Below, in pieces: positions 37,207 to 46,302 of a stretch of 64,000 nucleotides of DNA. The translations under genes were made by a program, and so were the position numbers. The stretch's first letter is position 1; each line of letters starts with the position of its first letter. Source of the DNA: Tolypothrix campylonemoides VB511288 (GTDB lineage: Bacteria > Cyanobacteriota > Cyanobacteriia > Cyanobacteriales > Nostocaceae); the NCBI GenBank assembly GCA_000828075.3, contig JXCB02000027.1, positions 595,905-659,904 on the forward strand. Reading direction: 5' to 3'. The notes under the pieces are model-generated. The model saw only the letters and a program-made list of their open reading frames with translations. It was not told the origin of the DNA and made no database searches.

Positions 37207-37377
37207 ATTTATATGGAAGATGGACGTTTAGCAAACAATGCCAATGCTGTTGCTATGGTGGAGTAGTTGTAGGGAACTGCTATCAAAGAACGCCTCAAAT
37301 TTGAAAAATGCTAGGTGTACGGAGTTTGAGAAGTTCCCGTTTGCAGTTTCCTACAAGTGTACAGACTAGAGTAGGAT

Positions 37378-38526
37378 CTAGTTAGCCTTGTTCTGCTGTT
37401 GACGGCGTTTGAAGAGCACTAAACCAGCAAGCGCTAACCCTGAGCCTGCGATGGTAAGAGGTTCGGGTACGGGAGTGGCAACGTAAACGCCTCGAGTCCC
37501 ATCAGCAAGTGCAGCAGTGAACGCGATTTGACCACGATTATTCAGCGTCTGGGGGTTAGAATCCCCAACGGTTATCACTGTGGAACCGAAGAGAGTGTCA
37601 CCAGTACCAATGATCTTGTTGACCACAGGATCTGAACCTGTGAAAATGCCAGATCCCCCCCCATCCAGAGAAGCGAAAAAGGCTACCGTTGCTTCATCGT
37701 TGATGGCAGGAGTACCAACGAAGCCAGAAAAAGAACCGCTAGTATCAGCGATGGTCGTCAGTGGTCCACCGTTGCCAGTATAAATACCTTGGCCCCCTGA
37801 CCTTAAGAAAGCTCGCAAGGCAACAGTTCCCTCGTTGTTGATTGGAGAACCATCACCAGAAAGCGAAGCAAAAGAACCACTGGTATCAGTGATGGTGGTG
37901 GTCACTCCACCGTTACGAGTCACGAGGCTTGCTCCAGGCAAAACAACAGACACCGTTCCTTGATTGTTGATGACAGGATTACCACCATTTGCATCGGCGA
38001 TCAAGGTTGGCGGTCCACCGTTGCCAATGTAAATGTCACCAAATCTATTATCTGCAAAGGCAACTGTTCCGCTGTCATTGATTGAGGGTCGCGATACCAG
38101 AACGCTACCAGCGCCAGCGTCAAAGGAAATCGTGGTAAGGGAACCGCCGTTGTTAGTGTAAATACCAACACCTGGTCCAACGCCATTCACCACACCCCCT
38201 TTTAAACCAGCTTGAAAAGCCACAGTTCCCGAGTTGTTGATAGAAAAACTACCAAGAAAACCAAAGGAACCACTGGTATCGGCGATAGTGGTAATCGTCC
38301 CACCATTGCTAATGAAGATACTATCACCTGCCGCAGAAATACTTCTAAAGGCTACTGTCCCTTCATTGTTGATGGCAGGAGAAACGAACTGATAAAATGG
38401 GGCGCTAAAGGCACTACTGGTAGTATCTGCAATTTTCGTAAAGGAGAAGGAAGCGGCTTTGGCTTTGCTTGTGGGGTACAAGCTTATAACCACGCCAAAT
38501 AACATTGCTGCTGTTAACTTTCTCAT
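37378..38526 (-). CDS. PEP-CTERM protein with tandem INNxGTVAF repeats
   Basis: About 382 residues from the ATG at 38526 (MRKLTAAMLFGVVISLYPTS), with a signal peptide of about 25 residues. The body repeats a motif of about 45 residues: PAINNEGTVAFRS, FSINNSGTVAFQA, PSINDSGTVAFAD, PVINNQGTVSVV, SPINNEGTVALRA, PAINDEATVAFFA, each followed by an IYTGNGG-type turn and TTIADTSGSF. This looks like a beta-propeller. It ends VPEPLTIAGSGLALAGLVLF then KRR, the PEP-CTERM sorting signal. It is probably a surface protein of unknown role. Confidence 0.8.
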   Translation of the reverse strand: MRKLTAAMLFGVVISLYPTSKAKAASFSFTKIADTTSSAFSAPFYQFVSPAINNEGTVAFRSISAAGDSIFISNGGTITTIADTSGSFGFLGSFSINNSGTVAFQAGLKGGVVNGVGPGVGIYTNNGGSLTTISFDAGAGSVLVSRPSINDSGTVAFADNRFGDIYIGNGGPPTLIADANGGNPVINNQGTVSVVLPGASLVTRNGGVTTTITDTSGSFASLSGDGSPINNEGTVALRAFLRSGGQGIYTGNGGPLTTIADTSGSFSGFVGTPAINDEATVAFFASLDGGGSGIFTGSDPVVNKIIGTGDTLFGSTVITVGDSNPQTLNNRGQIAFTAALADGTRGVYVATPVPEPLTIAGSGLALAGLVLFKRRQQQNKAN

Positions 38527-38535
38527 GACAGTCAT

Positions 38536-39074
38536 AACTTTCTTTTTTTTGTTTTAGAAGAAAGATGCAACTTTTGTTGCTGTAAAATGAAAAGGATTTT
38601 TCTAGCAGCGAAGACTTCACTAAATTTGGTAGATCTAATATTTGGATTAGTGTTGTTCAAGACAAAGTTGTCAGCTAATCGTCATTTAAATTTCTGACTT
38701 ACTCCTGAGCAAAATTAAGTTTCAGTATGCGGAAAGTACAGTTTGAATACATATTGGCTTGCACCTTTGCTTAAAGTAGGAGTATGTATGATGTAGCTAC
38801 ACAAAATCAAACTTCATTCTCTGGTACAAGTAGTGCCAAACTTTACTTAGTTTCAACTTAACACTTGTAGGGTAGACACTTAACTGTGTGGAGCTTGAAA
38901 TACTTATTGCTGCTAGCTTATTTAGCTAATTGCCCCTGGTCATCTGAACCCTAAATCGTTCTTAATCGTAAAACTATGTATGTAATTTCACAATAAAATA
39001 GAAAAAGAATTTACTGCTTCTTTAAATTAAAGACTATATTTCCGTTTACTTTGTAAAGTTAGCTGAAAGCGGAA
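38536..39074. other. AT-rich intergenic region
   Basis: Upstream region of the PEP-CTERM gene. No open frame, RNA-like structure or clear repeat is seen before the left end of the IS element at about 39.07 kb. Confidence 0.45.
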
Positions 39075-39201
39075 GAAGCCCCACACTGTAACGGTACTGC
39101 GTTCAGTGTTGGGATGAATTCCGGGCTGCGGACGAATTGACCAACGAGCGACATTGAACGCAGTTCAATTAGCAATGTTGGTCGTTCGCGTAGCGTGCGC
39201 C

Positions 39202-39354
39202 TTAGCGCATTGAGGAATTGCCTCTCTCTATGCTTGGTAACGAGTCAATAAGCTCCTCTATAACTTGAGTCATAGTTTTGTCAGCGTGAACGGCATATAA
39301 ACGTACTTTATTGAGTCTACGTTCACTAATCCTTATTTTTAATTCTTTGTTTTT
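39202..39354 (-). CDS. small ribbon-helix-helix protein of the tnpB element
   Basis: About 50 residues from ATG 39354 (MKNKELKIRISERRLNKVRL ending SSMR). A longer start at 39396 would cross the palindrome at 39382-39393. The strand-helix-helix pattern with LKIRIS as the DNA-contact strand is typical of Arc/CopG. Divergent from tnpB with about 60 bases between. The near-identical partner at 334-510 shows that this gene travels with the element. It is likely to repress tnpB and itself. Confidence 0.65.
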   Translation of the reverse strand, partial: KNKELKIRISERRLNKVRLYAVHADKTMTQVIEELIDSLPSIERGNSSMR

Positions 39355-39381
39355 CATTTGTTCCACCAATGTTCCCTCATT

Positions 39382-39393
39382 TATGCTAACATA
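39382..39393. promoter_or_regulatory. near-palindrome TATGCTAACATA between RHH gene and tnpB
   Basis: Matches the perfect palindrome TATGCTAGCATA at 305-316 except for one base, in the same position relative to both genes. Likely RHH operator or promoter overlap. Confidence 0.5.
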
Positions 39394-39416
39394 CAAGTAT
39401 GAAGGAAGTGATTTAA

Positions 39417-40664
39417 GTGTTGAAAGCAGTTAAGGTCAGACTATACCCAACAACCGAACAACAGGAAGCGCTAGCCAAGTCGTTTGGTTGTGCTAGATGG
39501 TATTGGAACTATGCTTTAAATGCCTGTATTCAACACTATGAAGAAACCGGGAAGTCATTAAAATTAAACGTCTACAAAGCTTATCTTCCACAATTAAAGG
39601 TAGAGCATCCTTGGTTAAAAGAGGATTGTTATTCCGCAGTTTTACAGTGTGTAGCAATCAATTTGAACAAGGCATACTCAAATTTCTTTGAAGGTAGAGC
39701 TAAGTTCCCTAAGTTCAAGTCGAAGCATCACAAACAATCAATCCAATATCCTCAAAACGTAAAGGTTGTGGGAGATTGTTTGGAAATCCCTAAGATTGGT
39801 GTTGTTAAAGCAGTCTTGCATCGACCCATTGAAGGGAAGGTTAAGACAGTCACTATAAGCAAGACTCCTACAGACAAGTACTTTGCTTCGATTTTGCTGA
39901 TCGGTGATGGTGAAGTGGGTTTTGTATCTGGTAACAAAACACTTGGTATTGACCTGGGATTGAAGGACTTTGCTATTGTTCATGATGGTGAAGAAGTTAC
40001 CAAGCATTCAAACCCAAAACATCTGAAACGTCATGAGAAAAATCTAGCGCGAAAGCACAAGAAGTTCACCCGCAAAGTTAAAGGTAGTAACTCAAGAAAT
40101 AAATATAAAAAACTAGTAGCCAAGGTTCACGAACGAGTATCGAATTCCCGTCAGGACTTCCTACACAAACTAAGTAGGAAACTGGTAGATGAAAGTCAAA
40201 TCATTGTTGTGGAGAATCTTCATATTAAGGGAATGGTACGGAACCGCAAGCTATCAAAGTCAATATCCGATGTGGGTTGGGGAATGTTTGTTAACTTTCT
40301 AGACTATAAGTTAAAGGCTAAGGACGGTCAACTTATAGAAATAGGAAGATTTTTCCCTAGCTCAAAAACTTGTTCATGCTGCGGTCATGTCGTAGATGAA
40401 TTAACGCTCGATATACGCGAGTGGCATTGTCCCAAGTGCGAGATTCATCACGATAGAGATGGTAATGCAGCATTAAACATCAGGAAAGAAGGATTAAGGA
40501 TATTGCAAAACAATGGCGGAGGGAACCCCGTTATTGCTGATAGAGGCTGTGTAAGACCACCTACCCGTAAGGGCAAGGGGCAACGGTCTATGAAATCAGA
40601 AGCCCACACCGTACCCGACTTTCTTCGGTGTTGGGTAGTTCACGTTATCCAGCTTGGGATATAA
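39417..40664 (+). CDS. tnpB: TnpB (IS200/IS605 OrfB) RNA-guided nuclease
   Basis: 415 residues and apparently intact. The start is GTG or TTG at 39417-39420 (LKAVKVRLYPTTEQQEALAK). RuvC residues are visible: Asp in TLGIDLGLKDFAIVHDG (about 178), Glu in IIVVENLHIKGM (about 266) and Asp in HHDRDGNAALNIRKEG (about 350). The zinc ribbon is CSCCGH...WHCPKC (about 322-340). The C-terminal 45 residues after ALNIRKEG are low in conservation and overlap the likely guide-RNA region. No tnpA is adjacent. A divergent RHH gene shares the promoter region. Confidence 0.9.
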   Translation: MLKAVKVRLYPTTEQQEALAKSFGCARWYWNYALNACIQHYEETGKSLKLNVYKAYLPQLKVEHPWLKEDCYSAVLQCVAINLNKAYSNFFEGRAKFPKFKSKHHKQSIQYPQNVKVVGDCLEIPKIGVVKAVLHRPIEGKVKTVTISKTPTDKYFASILLIGDGEVGFVSGNKTLGIDLGLKDFAIVHDGEEVTKHSNPKHLKRHEKNLARKHKKFTRKVKGSNSRNKYKKLVAKVHERVSNSRQDFLHKLSRKLVDESQIIVVENLHIKGMVRNRKLSKSISDVGWGMFVNFLDYKLKAKDGQLIEIGRFFPSSKTCSCCGHVVDELTLDIREWHCPKCEIHHDRDGNAALNIRKEGLRILQNNGGGNPVIADRGCVRPPTRKGKGQRSMKSEAHTVPDFLRCWVVHVIQLGI

Positions 40665-40680
40665 AACTCAGTCATTCTGC
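40450..40680 (+). ncRNA. possible omega (guide) RNA at the tnpB 3' end
   Basis: By analogy with other TnpB systems, the guide RNA spans the last part of tnpB and reaches the right end, with its guide taken from flanking DNA. Hairpin-forming pairs are visible at 40520-40590 (CCCGTAAGGGCAAGGGG region) and 40603-40643. Borders are guesses. Confidence 0.3.
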
Positions 40681-40687
40681 GATATCT

Positions 40688-40819
40688 GAACCCCACCCCT
40701 TAATCCCCTCCCCGCTTGCGGTGAGTCCAGCGCTGCAGGCGGGTTTCCCAACCTAAGCGACTGGCGAACCCGGAGGGGGAGGGGCGGTTTTGGCGCAAGA
40801 CAAAACCGGGGTGGGGTTC
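40688..40819. repeat. 132-bp inverted-repeat element with nested dispersed repeat
   Basis: Terminal arms GAACCCCACCCC (40688-40699) and GGGGTGGGGTTC (40808-40819) are exact reverse complements. Inside, 40727-40775 (CCAGCGCTGCAGGCGGGTTT then GCGACTGGCGAACCCGG) belongs to the same repeat family as 13934-13997 and 43460-43500. No coding capacity; it is MITE-like. Confidence 0.65.
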
Positions 40820-40945
40820 TTCGGGATTTATAAGCAATTAAGCAAACTTGATATAAGTACAACAACAGAAAGATAACCAAGAAAATGTTAAAAATGGAGA
40901 GCCATAACTTGATACCCCTTCCGAATTTTCAGGAAAAATGAGCTT

Positions 40946-41869
40946 ATGCCGTACTTAACATTAGCAAGCGAAATCCGTTCTCTTGTCGCTGAATATACCA
41001 AAGCTAGCATTTTGTGGATTGATACAGAAATTGCAGACTATAAAAATCGCAATCCTAGACTGTCGCTGATTCAGGTATTGGACGATCCACAAGATTTGAG
41101 CGGCGATCGCATCTTTATTTTGGATGTACTCAACCACCCTGATGTTGTCGCTGAGTTTATTGACAAAATTATGGTCAATGCCAATATTGAAAAAGTCTTT
41201 CATAATGCTAGCTTTGATGTGAAATATCTGGGTAACAAGAAAGCAAAAAATATCACTTGTACTTTAGAAATGGCAAAAAAAATTCCCTACTATGCCTTGC
41301 CATTACCTAACTACCAACTCAAAACTCTAGCTACAGAACTTTGTCATTTTAAAAATATAGATAAACAAGAACAAGGTAGTGATTGGGGAAGGCGACCCCT
41401 AAGCGAAGAACAAATAGAGTATGCTTACCTAGACTGCATTTATCTTGCTCAAGTCCATCAACGTTTGATAGAATTAAACCAAGAAATTAACCCAGAACCC
41501 GCAACGGAAAACTTAACATTACTCAATGCAAGATACGCTCAGCTTGAGCAACAGTGGAAACTGTTAGACTCAGAATTCGCAAATCTCCAAGAGCGAATAA
41601 AAAAAGCTATGCTTGCTCAAAATGTAACAGAAAGCTCTTATTTCAAGCTAAGTTCTTACGAGCGAAAAACAGTAAAAGTACCGTTTACACAACTTGCAAA
41701 GCTCGTACAAACTCAAGATATCGATTTAGATTTTCCAATCACATTAACTCAAAAACTACAAAAAGATTTAGGAGAAAACCTAGAACAACTGTCTGTAGAT
41801 ATTGAGCAAACAACTGCATGGCGATTGACTCCTAAAAATCAAGAAAGTGACGAAAACAGTGATGATTAA
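40946..41869 (+). CDS. RNase D-like 3'-5' exonuclease (DEDDy)
   Basis: 307 residues. The exonuclease domain (1-185) has the DEDDy residues: Asp and Glu in LWIDTEIAD, Asp in VFHNASFDVKYLG, and Tyr/Asp in EYAYLDCIYLAQVHQ. The C-terminal 120 residues are a charged helical region. The family trims the 3' ends of RNAs such as tRNA precursors. The usual HRDC domain of E. coli RNase D is not recognisable. A TPR gene follows after 13 bases. Confidence 0.82.
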   Translation: MPYLTLASEIRSLVAEYTKASILWIDTEIADYKNRNPRLSLIQVLDDPQDLSGDRIFILDVLNHPDVVAEFIDKIMVNANIEKVFHNASFDVKYLGNKKAKNITCTLEMAKKIPYYALPLPNYQLKTLATELCHFKNIDKQEQGSDWGRRPLSEEQIEYAYLDCIYLAQVHQRLIELNQEINPEPATENLTLLNARYAQLEQQWKLLDSEFANLQERIKKAMLAQNVTESSYFKLSSYERKTVKVPFTQLAKLVQTQDIDLDFPITLTQKLQKDLGENLEQLSVDIEQTTAWRLTPKNQESDENSDD

Positions 41870-41882
41870 TGAATGGTAAAGA

Positions 41883-42686
41883 ATGAACGCTGTCTGCAGA
41901 ACTGCGCTTAGTGTATTTATTGCTCTTGGAACCGTTTCCTGTAGTAACGCTAAGGATGTATTGGTTACAGAAATTGGAGTCCGTCCTGCTGGACGTGCAC
42001 CAGCACGACCATCACAAGCGAGAGACTTTTATATTCAGGGTCAATATCAGCAAATTAAAGGAGACTCACAAGGGGCGATCGCTTCTTATTCCAGAGCAAT
42101 TAACCTCAATCCCAACTATGGAAGTGCTTACAATAGCCGGGGACTGGCTAAATTTGATTCTGGAGATCAGCAGGGGGCGATAGAAGATTACAACCAAGCG
42201 CTTAATATTAATTCCAATGATGCTCAAGCGTATAATAATCGAGGCAATGCTCGCGCCGCACAGGGAGACACAAACGGGGCGATAGAAGATTACAGCCAAG
42301 CAATTCGCCTTAATCCTAGGTATGCTGAGGCGTACAATAATCGCGGGAATGCTTTTGCAGCAAAGGGAGACAGAAACGCAGCGATAGACGATTACAGCCA
42401 AGCTATTAATGTTAATTCTAACTTTGCGGTTGCTTACAATAACCGGGGAAACGCCCGCGCCGCTCAAGGAGATAGAGAGGGGGCGATCGCCGATTACAAC
42501 GAAGCTATTCGTCTTGCTCCCAACTTTGCAGCAGCATACAATAACCGAGGAAATGCGTATGCTGCGCTAGGAGATAAACAAAAAGCTATAGAAGATTTGC
42601 AGCGAGCCGCACAAATTTTTGAAAAACAGAATAATAACCAACTATATCAACAAGTGATGAACAATATCAAAGAGTTGGGGCAGTAA
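41883..42686 (+). CDS. TPR lipoprotein
   Basis: 267 residues. The N-terminal hydrophobic stretch ends VSCSN, with a likely lipidated Cys at residue 20. From about 48 there are five to six TPR units of 34 residues, e.g. NPRYAEAYNNRGNAFAAKGD, with AYNNRGNA repeated almost unchanged. TPR arrays bind other proteins. It follows the exonuclease gene by 13 bases; a functional link is not evident. Confidence 0.8.
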   Translation: MNAVCRTALSVFIALGTVSCSNAKDVLVTEIGVRPAGRAPARPSQARDFYIQGQYQQIKGDSQGAIASYSRAINLNPNYGSAYNSRGLAKFDSGDQQGAIEDYNQALNINSNDAQAYNNRGNARAAQGDTNGAIEDYSQAIRLNPRYAEAYNNRGNAFAAKGDRNAAIDDYSQAINVNSNFAVAYNNRGNARAAQGDREGAIADYNEAIRLAPNFAAAYNNRGNAYAALGDKQKAIEDLQRAAQIFEKQNNNQLYQQVMNNIKELGQ

Positions 42687-42804
42687 CGAAAGATATATCT
42701 CACGCAAAGTGGACTTATATAGAAGTACAGAATTGGCTATTGAAACAGTCCGTTTGGATAACCTACTCTGACAGTAACAGGCATTCTCGAAGAGAGTATA
42801 TCCT

Positions 42805-43245
42805 ATGACTGAGAAGCAAACTGTCAACGGCATTGTTGAATCCGTGCTGTATGTCGAAGACTTGGGACGCTCGCTTAAGTTCTACGAAGACCTATTCGGA
42901 TTTGAGAAAGAGGTCATGGATGAGATGATCTGTGTACTCCGGGTACCCAACCGACAAGCCCTGATCCTGTTCCCCAAGAGCATCGCTCAAGAGCCGGGGA
43001 GGACAACGTCTCCCGTCGGTACGGTAGAAGGGGTCATTCCTCCTCATGGTGGAAATGGTCGGTTGCACGTAGCATTCTCAATTGCAGCGTCCGAACTAGA
43101 GTTTTGGGAACAACGACTGGCTGAGCGAGGTATCCCCATCGACAGCAAGGTTCATTGGAAACGGGGCGGCTACAGCCTGTATTTCCGAGATCCAGATGAC
43201 CACCTCCTTGAATTGATCACCCCGGGGTTGTGGACATTTTATTGA
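42805..43245 (+). CDS. VOC superfamily (glyoxalase/bleomycin-resistance-like) protein
   Basis: 146 residues. Two beta-alpha-beta-beta-beta units are visible: ESVLYVEDLGRSLKFYEDLF and LHVAFSIAASELEFWEQRLA, with YSLYFRDPDDHLLELITPG at the end. The His in GRLHVAF and Glu in LLELITPG are the expected metal ligands. Dioxygenase, isomerase or drug-binding activity cannot be told apart. Confidence 0.85.
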   Translation: MTEKQTVNGIVESVLYVEDLGRSLKFYEDLFGFEKEVMDEMICVLRVPNRQALILFPKSIAQEPGRTTSPVGTVEGVIPPHGGNGRLHVAFSIAASELEFWEQRLAERGIPIDSKVHWKRGGYSLYFRDPDDHLLELITPGLWTFY

Positions 43246-43459
43246 GGTTGTTGTGACAATCCCGCTACACCGCTTGCAGTTAGCGGAGCTAGGGCGTCGG
43301 TCAAGTATTCGTAATTGACGGAGTGCGATGTTTGTGCGTATCCAATTTTTTATAGAATTGGGCGCATTACAAGCAAGGCAGTTAGGTGAGTGAAACTACA
43401 AAAGTTATTAATGGTGATTGTGTCTGTATTGTCAACCATTATTACTTGACCGGCTCTCT

Positions 43460-43500
43460 AGCGCTGCAGGAGGGTTTCCCTCCGTAGGCGACTAGCGGGA
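43460..43500. repeat. dispersed repeat overlapping the CPBP gene stop
   Basis: AGCGCTGCAGGAGGGTTTCC then CTCCGTAGGCGACTAGCGGG matches copies at 13934-13997 (reverse) and 40727-40775. Its last bases encode the final residues and stop codon of the minus-strand CPBP gene. Confidence 0.65.
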
Positions 43501-44454
43501 GCATCTCATGTCACACCCTGTTCTAAAGCCAAGCCGACCTTTTGTTTTAAGAATTAATCCGATCGCAACGACAATCATTGGAATGACTAAGTTGATTTCA
43601 GTCAATAGATAAACTTTGGTATTATCTGACAAAATTTCGCCACCTAACCTGACTGAATCATTTGATAGCCCATGCATGGCGATCGCAATAATCGTAGTCC
43701 CACCAACTCGATTAAAGAAAAACGTCATGATGATTGAAAGTAAAACAAACTTAATCATCAGAATAGAAAAAATGGCTATGGCATTTCCAATTCCGTAAAA
43801 AAAAGTATCAACTTTAACAGGGATGTGCCACGCAAACCACATTAATCCTAGTATAATCGAGGCTTTGAGAGGGCTAAAATGGCTCTGTAGCAGAGGTAAA
43901 GCAAATCCTCGCCAACCGTTTTCCTCAAATAAACCACCCGCATCTAAAAACATAGCAACGAAAAACTTGAACAAAAAGACGATTGAGAAAAAATCAATAT
44001 CCCAACCGAATTCCTTTTCAGTGAGCACTAATTTGTTGAGTGCAGCCGTCGCCAAATTCATCGCACTAAAGGTTAATATGCAGACTCCCCAAACCCTCAA
44101 GCCACTGTGCCAAAAAATATCTTTTCTCCAGAAGCGAAAGCGAGCTTTAAGAGTTGCAAAACCTTGTTCTCCATAAGCTATAGCAATAATAAATACGGCT
44201 ACATCGACAGCAGCAACTTGTACAAGACTTAGGAAAATTTCCAAAAATGCTTCCGGTGCAGCCAATACAACTCGAAACGCAGTTACTAAATCCGTATTAA
44301 ATTGTAAACCTGATTTTTCAAACCCTTTGAGTAATCCGTTTTGTGCATCTGTAAAAAGGAAAATTGGAATGATACAAACTTCAATTAAAATTGAAAATAC
44401 ATAAAACCATACAAGCGGACGCTTTTTGATGTTTTTCTTGAAGCGCTGAATCAT
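43492..44454 (-). CDS. CPBP family intramembrane metalloprotease
   Basis: About 320 residues from ATG 44454 (MIQRFKKNIKKRPLVWFYVF); another in-frame ATG lies at 44508. It has about eight membrane helices. The three CPBP motifs are present: FEENGWRGFALPLL (Glu-Glu-x-x-x-Arg type), MWFAWHIPV and AIAMHGLSND, which supply Glu and His for the metal site. The C-terminus (TGCDMRCSR) is encoded partly by a dispersed repeat, so the natural end may have been altered. Substrate unknown. Confidence 0.8.
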   Translation of the reverse strand: MIQRFKKNIKKRPLVWFYVFSILIEVCIIPIFLFTDAQNGLLKGFEKSGLQFNTDLVTAFRVVLAAPEAFLEIFLSLVQVAAVDVAVFIIAIAYGEQGFATLKARFRFWRKDIFWHSGLRVWGVCILTFSAMNLATAALNKLVLTEKEFGWDIDFFSIVFLFKFFVAMFLDAGGLFEENGWRGFALPLLQSHFSPLKASIILGLMWFAWHIPVKVDTFFYGIGNAIAIFSILMIKFVLLSIIMTFFFNRVGGTTIIAIAMHGLSNDSVRLGGEILSDNTKVYLLTEINLVIPMIVVAIGLILKTKGRLGFRTGCDMRCSR

Positions 44455-44533
44455 ATTAGAAATTCTAAATACAACAGTGTGAAAAGACAAGAATTTATTT
44501 AGGAGCATCCCAAATGTGCAAAAATCTTGGTAG

Positions 44534-44628
44534 CCCTCATCCCCTCACCCCTTCTCCCAAATATTGGGAGAAGGGGAACTAGATCCATTTCTCTCTCCCA
44601 TATATGCGAGAGGGGATGGGGGTGAGGG
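44534..44628. repeat. 95-bp inverted repeat, CCCTCACCC...GGGTGAGGG
   Basis: Arms CCCTCATCCCCTCACCCC and GGGGATGGGGGTGAGGG close a structure with two inner hairpins (TTCTCCCAAATATTGGGAGAA and CTCTCCCATATATGCGAGAG). A common palindromic repeat form in cyanobacteria; related in style to 14022-14100. Confidence 0.65.
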
Positions 44629-44665
44629 TGCAAAGGCTTCTGTGCTTGCATTGGGATGCTTCCAT

Positions 44666-44962
44666 CTATTTGAAAAAGCTGCTGAGTGCATTTGAACAGT
44701 TAAAGTTAAATTCAGCAAACGGTATGACTTGATTTGCTGTCTGTTGTACTTTCTCTCTAGCCTGATTTAATACTCTATCAATCTCGGTTGGAGTCATTGC
44801 ACCTTGCTGTTTGGCAATTTCACTTGTTAAACAGACTCCCATTGGCACACCATCGCCTATCGTCCAAACCGTCTTTCCGACAACTGTACCTGCTAAGAAT
44901 CCTATCCCTCCACTCATTACGGCTGTAGCGATAACCATCAAACCAATGTGAATTCTTTTCAT
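44666..44962 (-). CDS. hypothetical small secreted or membrane protein
   Basis: 98 residues. An N-terminal hydrophobic segment (about 6-30) with GGIGFLAGTVVGKTVW suggests a signal peptide or anchor. The rest is helical (TPTEIDRVLNQAREKVQQTA) with two or three Cys. No family recognised. It is divergent from the sensor kinase gene, separated by 167 bases. Confidence 0.5.
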   Translation of the reverse strand: MKRIHIGLMVIATAVMSGGIGFLAGTVVGKTVWTIGDGVPMGVCLTSEIAKQQGAMTPTEIDRVLNQAREKVQQTANQVIPFAEFNFNCSNALSSFFK

Positions 44963-45129
44963 GTTCGTAAAACACCAGTAACTTAGTTACTAAGGTAGCC
45001 AAATCAAGTTTCTGCACGCCATAGATTGGTGTCATCAATTAACATGACAAATGTCATAGATAAATTCAAAGGGAATACTATACTGTAGTTTCTAGTATCT
45101 TTTAGCTAATATTTCCTGCTTTAGTTGCT

Positions 45130-46302
45130 ATGAAACTGAGTATGATCTCTTCTCCATCATTCCGCTCAAATTTGCGTTATAGCGAGTGGGTGATAATTGC
45201 TGGAGTGAGTTTAGGCTTTTTGCTAGATGGCTCGTTTCAAGCCTCAATAGCAACATCTCTACAGGTTATTTTCTGTCTTGTTGGATATGCGTTGTTAAGT
45301 TTAGTCTTTCCAATTAACCGTCCGCTTTGGCAAAGGCAAGTATATGTCCTTGCAGGAATTCTATTAGCACTTTTTATGAGGGTAACAGGAATTGGAATAG
45401 AACTGTTTCTCTATTTATATATTGCTAAAAGCTGCTTCTTACTGAATCGTCAAAATCTGATATTGACTGTTACATTAACGGTAATTATAGGTTTATTAAC
45501 CTTTGTATGGGCGCTTCCTAAATCTGCTCAAATGACTACAGCATTATGTGTAGAGCTAGGCAATAGCAACCAAATTCAACAGTTGATTTTAAGATATCTA
45601 TCAGATAATCTCGTCGTCACTTTCTTCATAATTGCTTTTAGTTTTATGGTAATTGCAGAACAAAAAAGCCGAAAACGTGCAGAAGCCTTAGCTGAGCAAG
45701 TAGAAACGCTAGCTGCTACACTAGAGCGCACGCGGATTGCTCGCGATATTCATGATTCTTTAGGACATAGTCTGACGAACCTCAACAGTCGGTTAACTGT
45801 AGCTCAAAAAAAGCTACAACAACACGATGTTAATGCAGTGTGTGAAGCTGTAGACACAGCTAAATTTTTGGCTATTCAGTGTATCGAGGATATCAATCAC
45901 TCGCTGAAAACAATGCGGCAATCGGATTTTAATCTCAATCAAGCTTTAACCAATTTAGTCGAACAGCTTCGCTACAATCAAGCTTTGAGCGTGCAATGGG
46001 AGATAAACTTACCAAAATTACCATTGGAAACCAGCCACCACATTTACTGCATTGTCAAAGAAGGATTGATTAACATTCAAAAATATGCTCATGCTTCTGC
46101 GGTTCGTTTCCGAGGTGTGTCTACGCCGGAAGGTATCCTGATAGAATTAGCAGATGATGGTCAAGGATTTGATCCGAAATTACCGCATTTGGGTTTGGGA
46201 TTGCAAGGCATCGAAGAACGAGTCCAACTATTGAGAGGTGAATTGAGGATCAACAGTACTCCAGCCTCAGGCACGCAGATTCAAATCATACTTCCGCTAT
46301 GA
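45130..46302 (+). CDS. NarL-type sensor histidine kinase
   Basis: 390 residues. Five to six membrane helices (about 18-180) form the sensor, followed by a HisKA_3 dimerisation domain with the phospho-His in RIARDIHDSLGHSLTNLN (about 213). The ATPase domain has the N box GLINIQKYAHASAVRF and G boxes ADDGQGFDP and GLGLQGIEERVQLLRG. Its stop overlaps the response-regulator start by four bases, so the two form one system. The signal is unknown. Confidence 0.88.
   Translation: MKLSMISSPSFRSNLRYSEWVIIAGVSLGFLLDGSFQASIATSLQVIFCLVGYALLSLVFPINRPLWQRQVYVLAGILLALFMRVTGIGIELFLYLYIAKSCFLLNRQNLILTVTLTVIIGLLTFVWALPKSAQMTTALCVELGNSNQIQQLILRYLSDNLVVTFFIIAFSFMVIAEQKSRKRAEALAEQVETLAATLERTRIARDIHDSLGHSLTNLNSRLTVAQKKLQQHDVNAVCEAVDTAKFLAIQCIEDINHSLKTMRQSDFNLNQALTNLVEQLRYNQALSVQWEINLPKLPLETSHHIYCIVKEGLINIQKYAHASAVRFRGVSTPEGILIELADDGQGFDPKLPHLGLGLQGIEERVQLLRGELRINSTPASGTQIQIILPL

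Larger units (their letters stand above)
39075..40665 (+). mobile_element. IS200/IS605-type element with RHH gene and tnpB, no tnpA
   Basis: The left end (about 39075-39130: GAAGCCCCACACTG through GGGATGAATTCCGGG) matches in reverse complement the end at 551-590. A second hairpin has GACCAAC (39139-39145) opposite GTTGGTC with CATTGAAC/GTTCAAT inside. The right end carries a hairpin around 40603-40643 (ACACCG/CGGTGT and TACCC/GGGTA). It encodes RHH (minus) and tnpB (plus) but no Y1 transposase, so movement would need TnpA in trans. The tnpB 3' end and right end probably encode the guide (omega) RNA. Confidence 0.65.
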
